64,000 bases of DNA, taken from positions 4,458,001 through 4,522,000 of the forward strand of contig NC_092562.1 of assembly GCF_037975245.1 (NCBI RefSeq), in the 5' to 3' direction. The notes below the pieces were generated by a model. It saw only the letters and a program-made list of their open reading frames with translations, ran no database searches and had not been told where the DNA came from. The stretch is from Apostichopus japonicus. Taxonomy: Eukaryota > Echinodermata > Holothuroidea > Aspidochirotida > Stichopodidae. Every line of letters begins with the position of its first letter. The stretch's first letter is position 1. The position numbers and the translations under genes were made by a program. Positions 58,300 to 64,000 of this stretch are shown piece by piece.

Positions 58300-60356
58300 G
58301 CTTCTTCTTTATTCTTCGTATAGTTCGACAAAAAGGTTTCAAATTATCTCCCTCCCCTCACAGCCCCCCCCCCCCCCCTGCTCTCAAGAAAATTGCTGTG
58401 TATAAATAACAAAGAAAACGTACGAGATGAATTCGAAATTTCAAAGAGTACCGGTTTAACTCCTCTTTCTAAAATCGTTAAAAATCGTTACGAGAGAGCA
58501 AGAAATAATTAAGACCAATTAGCTTAATGCTTGCACCTTCCCTCAGTCGATATCAGTGTTCTCTTTCAATGCCCTCTTGCCGCCTCCTCCCCCCCCCCCC
58601 CTTCCCAATCCCTTGTCACGTGGCAAACATATATACATCAAGGTAAACGTATCCAACAATTTCAACAGTCAACAATCCAAGTTCTTTTCACAATTGCACA
58701 GACGTTTTGTCAACATTAGTATACTTCGCATGCAAGTTCAACTAAAACACCGATTTCATTACAAGTTCATTCATGTTGTTCGTTATTTGAATAAAAAAAA
58801 AAAGGATGAACCATTTAATACATTTCATCGGAGTGCGGAGATATTTCTGTTTTAATATAGTAGTAGGATATTTAGTAACTATTTAAAAAAAGAGTATAAT
58901 AATAATAATATATACCATGTCAAATTAAAACAAAAGCCGAGGTATTGACGTCATCGCGGTTATCAATTTCTTCTCGTCTGTACGGATGTCATACTTCAAT
59001 CAATTGCAAAATTAATTGAGTTCAAAAAAATACGGCCGACTCCAGGATACAGCTGACTGTTGCTATAGATCTCTGAGCCCCAGTAAAGAAAAAAAAGTTG
59101 AGAAGGAAAGGAAAAGAACCGATGGATATGGTGTGGGGATGGGAGTAGTGGGGTGTGGGTGGGTTGAGGGTGAGGGACGATGGTATGGCTGAAACACATA
59201 ACCTTAATGTTGCTCTAAAATGTCTATAGTATTCCTACCAGTGAATTGATGTGTCTCTTTGCGTCTACCAAGGGTTAGGTTGTATGTTGTATTCTGCAAA
59301 CAACAATTCCCCATTCCGTTGTGATCAACAGACATACATTTAGCGATGCCTTTTCACTATCTGGGGATACAACTCCACCCTATATCGATAATGGTCATTA
59401 AGGGTCCTTATAAGATGCGTTTTACGCATTCATTCAAATGCTTCCCCTGTACTTTAGGGTATATACCGTTCCCACCCCCCCCCCCCCACCCCCGCAAGCT
59501 GTCCCCTGATGATACGGGTATAGTTGACAGCAATAGGCGAAAGGGACAACCAATGGATTCGAAGGAAAAGGCTTAACCTAAACTGTCACGAAGCGGGTAA
59601 CTGTAATACAGGCATCTGATCTTGTACAAGATATTTCATGCTCCCCCCCCCCAAAAAAAAAACTAACACAAAAAATAAGAGGGCGCATGGTTTGTTAAAT
59701 CAGGGTGTGGTTTAGTTTACTCGACACCCTGTAAGTTTTGCTATCATTACGTACATATATCTTGCAAAATACAATAACATGTTCTACCTGCAGAGAAAAA
59801 CAGACAAATGAAATATGTTTTTGAGGTTATATTAACGGAAGGTTATAGGCGTAAATGGTGTGAATCGTTTACGTTCCCTCGTTGTTAACTTCAAAAGAAA
59901 AATAAGTTTTTTTTTGCTGTTTTTCTTTTTTCTTCTTTAATCCTTGGTCAAGGTTTTTATCTTTCAGTGAAATCGATCCAAACATTTTGAAATTTGATTG
60001 TTAATTTATTTAATAAAGGTGTTTTGATTCGCGGAAGGCTTTAAGGCAACAAAATTGAATCACTTCTGGAAAAGAAGTGAACAATCTTCGGTTCCATTGT
60101 TTGTTTAAGATAACTTATATCTGTGACCTCCCGCAGAAAAAAAAATGAAATTGTCAACAATATAACGGCTATAACCAATCATACTATTTTTTTATGTTCT
60201 TTTTCTACGAAGGGGGTGGGTAGGGGTAGGAGATTTATTAAGGGTCAAAGGTCAATAATGTTTAGTTTTTATATATTTTAATATAGCTATGAAAATGTCA
60301 AAACTGTTTTTACGTCCTTTTTTTGGGGGGGGGGGGGGATCAGGATGACGACAAAA
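58300..60356. other. Gene-poor DNA
   Basis: Poly-C runs near 58365, 58590, 59478 and 59645, and poly-G near 60325. A near-perfect DR1 sequence, GGGTCAAAGGTCA, lies at 60242-60254. No exons seen. Confidence 0.45.
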
Positions 60357-61006
60357 CAAGGGCGGCGGAACCGGCGGGCACAGGGGGCACGTGCCCCCCC
60401 CCACTTTTCCTCAGGTTAAAAATGTGCCCTTTTTCTACATAAAAATTGAGGTGTCTCAAGTTAGCAAGAGGCCAGGGAACCAGAATGAACACTCGGGAAG
60501 GGCCCTTTCCGGCCATCTGAGGGGTTTGCAAAACAAAAAATTTTCTTGTACGCTCCGCGCCAACCGATGGTGGCGCTCCGCTCAGATAGTCGTGCATAAA
60601 ACTTTGCAAATCCTGGCTACGCCCCTGACTTTTAATGAATTTCTGTGGGTCAAACTCAAAGCTATTTCGAATGGGAAAAAAGTGTTAAGATATTAACAAG
60701 AAATAAACTCTAATTCGAAAGATTCCTACATTAGCAACTAGCATAATTTCACCTCATTTTGTCTCAAAAGAAAATTTGTTTCTTGTTTCCCAATTTGCAC
60801 ATTGGATATTGAAGTGCCAGTATGCATATTTTCCTTGAAAGGGGGGGGGGGGGGGAGTGATGTGTATACGCAAATAAGATAATACAATAAGAGTTATAAA
60901 GGGTACTAAATATAAGACTGCATCAGTCCAATCGAATTTCTGCAAAGTGCCCTTTGATGTCGGTGCCCCCCCCCCCCCCAGATTAAAAGTGCTTCCGCCG
61001 CCCTTG
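60357..61006 (-). mobile_element. hAT-type family B copy 2, 650 bp with 8-bp TSD
   Basis: Same 14-bp TIR (CAAGGGCGGCGGAA / TTCCGCCGCCCTTG) as 50951-51578 but inserted in the opposite orientation. CGACAAAA flanks both sides (60349-60356 and 61007-61014). High identity to copy 1 over the full length, including the poly-G tract near 60841 and poly-C near 60967. No intact reading frame. Confidence 0.93.
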
Positions 61007-61014
61007 CGACAAAA

Positions 61015-61660
61015 CGTTGCACGTTGTGATCTCATTTTGATATTCAAGAAAAAATTTTTAAAAAAGAAAATGTTTTCGTAATGACTGTATTTTTTTGGAG
61101 GGGGGGGGGGGGTACATGAGTATGCTTTGCCAAATCTCCTCATGTGAATTTGATCTGTTGGGTCTGTGCATACATTCCTCTCCGTTGGCTGTTTTTTCTC
61201 CGATGTTGCGGTATATTTTTACGGAGTAATTGTTGTGTATTTATGTACTATTATTTAATTGTCTTATTGATCATCCAATAGAATCGTGTGATAAACTATG
61301 TGAATCCGCACATTCTCATCTGTGTGCGTGCGTCTGTATCATGTGCGTTTGTTTTGCTATCTGACCGAGGACTTGAACAAAAGAATTTCAGGTCCTCCGT
61401 TGTGATTTCTAAAGAATCACCACGTCCTCGGAAGAATTCTATTGTATGGGGTATTGTTAAGGTTAGGGTTTGTGGATTTGAACAATGGAAAATACAATGG
61501 GGTCCTCGGTCTGAATGAAACACAAACATGTGTGTGCCTTCGTGTGCGCTTGCAGATGAGGACATTGTTATCTCATCTCCCTATACATGTAATAATGTAC
61601 AGGGAGATGAGATATCGTGCTTAATCCAACATCACAAATGTGAGGAAGTGAGTCTGTGAG
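61015..61660. other. No gene seen; contains a 44-bp hairpin
   Basis: ATCTCATCTCCCT at 61570-61582 pairs perfectly with AGGGAGATGAGAT at 61601-61613, and the intervening ATACAT...ATGTAC extends the pairing. Frames on both strands of 61288-61565 are shadows of each other without splice support. Confidence 0.5.
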
Positions 61661-62260
61661 TGAGTGAGCAAAACGATGTGTCGCGAACTCCGCCTAGACA
61701 GTCTGATCAAGTTCAAGCTTGGTGGGTAGGTCCCTGACCATGCGGTAAACTCGTGCCTGCGTGATCGACGACGTCATAGGTCAGAGGTTAAGGTCGAGAA
61801 ACCTAAAAATTGTTTTTAGCCATTTTCTGCTTGTAAGCATGTACGAAAAAGGCATGCAACCACCGATATGTAGAGAATGATGGGCCGAATCTTAGAATAT
61901 GACATGTCAGATTAGGTGTTCAGGACAAAGGTCAATGTAGGTCAAAGGTCAATTTGGCATAAATTAAGCGAGAAAGTGTGTCGCGAACTCCTCCTACACC
62001 GTAATTCCGATCAAGTTGAAACCTGTTTGCGTATGTGCCTGACTATGTAACCGTGTGTCTGCGTGATTGATGACGTCATAAGTCAAATATCAGAGGTCAA
62101 ACGTCGAAAAACCTAAAAATTGGTTCTAGCAATTCTCTGCTTGTAATTAGCATGTTAAACCACATGATATGTAGAGAATGATGAAACAAATACTACAATA
62201 TTTCTTTTTGGATGTTAAGGATTAGGTTGAAAGGACAACTTAGATCAGAGGTGAAATTGG
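61661..62260. repeat. Tandem duplication with exact 300-bp period, two copies
   Basis: GTGTCGCGAACTCC recurs at 61678 and 61978, and the blocks GATCAAGTT, GCCTGAC/CCTGACTATG, TGCGTGAT.GA.GACGTCAT, AAACCTAAAAATTG and GATATGTAGAGAATGATG follow in register in both copies. Copy 1 ends in a perfect DR1 sequence (61939-61951); copy 2 carries TGACGTCA near 62068. Confidence 0.85.
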
Positions 62261-62885
62261 CCCAAATTTGATGCCTTGCATGAAACAACATTGATGGTTA
62301 GGTAGTGTACTATCGTAATATAGAAGTGGCCCAGTTACCCTTTCCTGTACACGACCCAAATTGGTACTGCAGCATTTTGTGACTAATGAAGTTAGAAACG
62401 TTAAAACAGAAGAAAGTTGTCTCTGAAGAGAAAAAAACTGCCATGTAGGATTGATGAACTATTTCATAACTCAAACATTCTGGTCTGTAACACTTGAAAC
62501 TTTAAATAGAGTTATACTTATATATATATCACTGACGTGGACCCTGGATCTGCAGTCGATGGAAGCTGGGCCCAAACCTCCCTTGTAGAATGCATAAACT
62601 GTGTAGGCACAGCAATCATACGTCCGTTATGGTGGAGATGAGATCTGCAACTCCTTGGATAGCTCACTTTGTTTATATGTTTAGCAGCATAAGAACGTCC
62701 ATATACTACAACGCCAAGAAAAACTAGATATTCTTGTTATTAATTTTTATTATTATATGAAATGTCAGTCGTATTTTGATCTTCATTCAAACGAGATACT
62801 CGAAATTCCCAGATTTTTTTATCGAGGTCAGTTCATTTTACAGATTGGTTTCCTGTTATCTTCTAAGGACAGGATGTGAGAGAAG

Positions 62886-63230
62886 AACCTTATCACGTAA
62901 GAAATGTTAAAGCAACACCCTCACCTTAAGATTAACAATAGATAAAACCTTATCACGTTTAGTAATGTTTAAGCAACACCCTTTCCTTAAGATTAACACT
63001 ATAAAAAAAAACCTTATCACGTAAGTGATGTTAAATTAGCAACACCCTCACTTTAAGATTAACACTAAAAAACCTTGTCACGATAGTAACGTTAAAGCAA
63101 CACCCTCACTTTAAGATTAACACTAGAAAGAACCTAACCACGTTAGTATAATGTTAAAGCACCACCCTGACTTTAAGATTAACACTAGAAAGAACCTTAT
63201 CACGTTAGTAATGTTAATGCAAAAACCCAG
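62886..63230. repeat. Minisatellite, about 60-bp unit, 5.5 copies
   Basis: Each unit runs AACCTTATCACGT, AGTAATGTTAAAGCAACACC, CTCACTTTAAGATTAACACT, with small length differences. The last copy is partial and grades into unique sequence. Confidence 0.95.
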
Positions 63231-64000
63231 TGTTAGTTTACCCAATAGGCAGATGAGTGAAGGACCTAGGGAACCCCATCGTCAAGGGGCCCAAATTTCA
63301 GGCAGCACCCAAGGTCAAATGACCCCCAATGGCCTCCATGAACACTTCAAAGCAAAACCTACCAAATAACTTGTTTGAGTTGTGTCTGCAAAAAGGGAAT
63401 AAAACGAGTCGGGTTGGGATAGTAGGGCCGGTGTGGGCGCTATCAACCCATCTGAAAATGTTATAGTAAATTTGTTATATTTAAGTATCGGGCCTTTAGT
63501 CTACTTTACATATAAGGATAGGGCTGCAGATGTTGTTCCAGTACTATACCAGCTATTGTTCCTTCCAGTAGGCCTATTGGTATATATATGTCATTTAATC
63601 ATGAAAGTAATAAAAATTGGGAACGATTTTTGTTTTTAATTTAATTAAATTGAAAAAAAATGTAACGTCATATGGTTAATGCATATTTGTATGATATTGT
63701 GAAATATTGCTTAATACCGAACATAAATACAATTTTTACGTTGATGTATATGTCCAGAGGCATACCCACTAACGAAAGAATGGATATAAACAATACATGT
63801 GACACACGTTCCATGTTCTAAACAAAACACTATTATTCAAAAACGGAAACTTGTTCTTGATAATATGGCCATTTGAGGAATCAGCGTAACCAATTTGCAC
63901 TTATGATATAACGAAACAATAACAAAATCGTAAACCGATACCACATTGTGTAAGGCTTTGTTTGTTATCCGTTTTGAAAGAGGAACCTTTAGTAAACAAG
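63231..64000. other. No gene seen
   Basis: AT-rich DNA. The frames at 63151 and 63433 have no motif or splice support. Confidence 0.4.

Overview
The window looks like a stretch of AT-rich nuclear DNA from an invertebrate animal, most likely a marine deuterostome such as an echinoderm. The reasons are spliced genes with GT-AG introns of 0.4 to 3 kb, class I cytokine receptors with an Ig-like domain, a cytokine-receptor module and fibronectin type III (FN3) domains, a Penelope-like retroelement with a GIY-YIG nuclease, tRNA-derived SINEs, many miniature inverted-repeat elements (MITEs), and long (TA)n, (TTA)n, (CAT)n and poly-C/poly-G tracts. The species assignment is an inference. There are no bacterial operons, CRISPR arrays or prophages.

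Gene content is confined to the left half. Two paralogous class I cytokine receptor genes of the gp130/LIFR/Domeless type lie tail to tail. The plus-strand gene (2339-8988, 5' end outside the window) contributes the second half of D1, D2 with a WSNWS motif, and two further FN3 domains. It carries a 1-nt deletion in one exon and a 38-bp tandem duplication at the start of another, and no signalling tail could be found downstream. The minus-strand gene (29971 down to 16946) is complete in layout: signal peptide, Ig domain, D1-D2 cytokine-receptor module, two FN3 domains, a transmembrane helix and a tyrosine-rich cytoplasmic tail. Its tail exon has one base too many. Exon phases agree between the two genes, so they descend from one duplicated gene. 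A TATA box, initiator and non-coding first exon for the minus gene are proposed near 33.5-33.65 kb.

The right half (about 34-64 kb) contains no host gene I can support. It is built of repeats: a 5'-truncated Penelope-like element with 140-bp inverted terminal repeats sitting in a (TA)n array; three families of hAT-type non-autonomous transposons, several with intact 8-bp target-site duplications; two TIR-bounded elements whose interiors are arrays of 20- or 21-bp palindrome-containing units; a tRNA-derived SINE in two copies; a nested foldback; several minisatellites; and 100-300 bp repeats that carry perfect direct-repeat-1 (DR1) nuclear-receptor sites.

The least expected things here are the palindrome-array MITEs with a unit near two DNA helical turns, and the divergence of the receptor pair: one copy keeps WSXWS but has no visible tail, the other has the tail but has lost WSXWS. 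Both receptor genes have single-base frame breaks, which could be real decay or assembly error.
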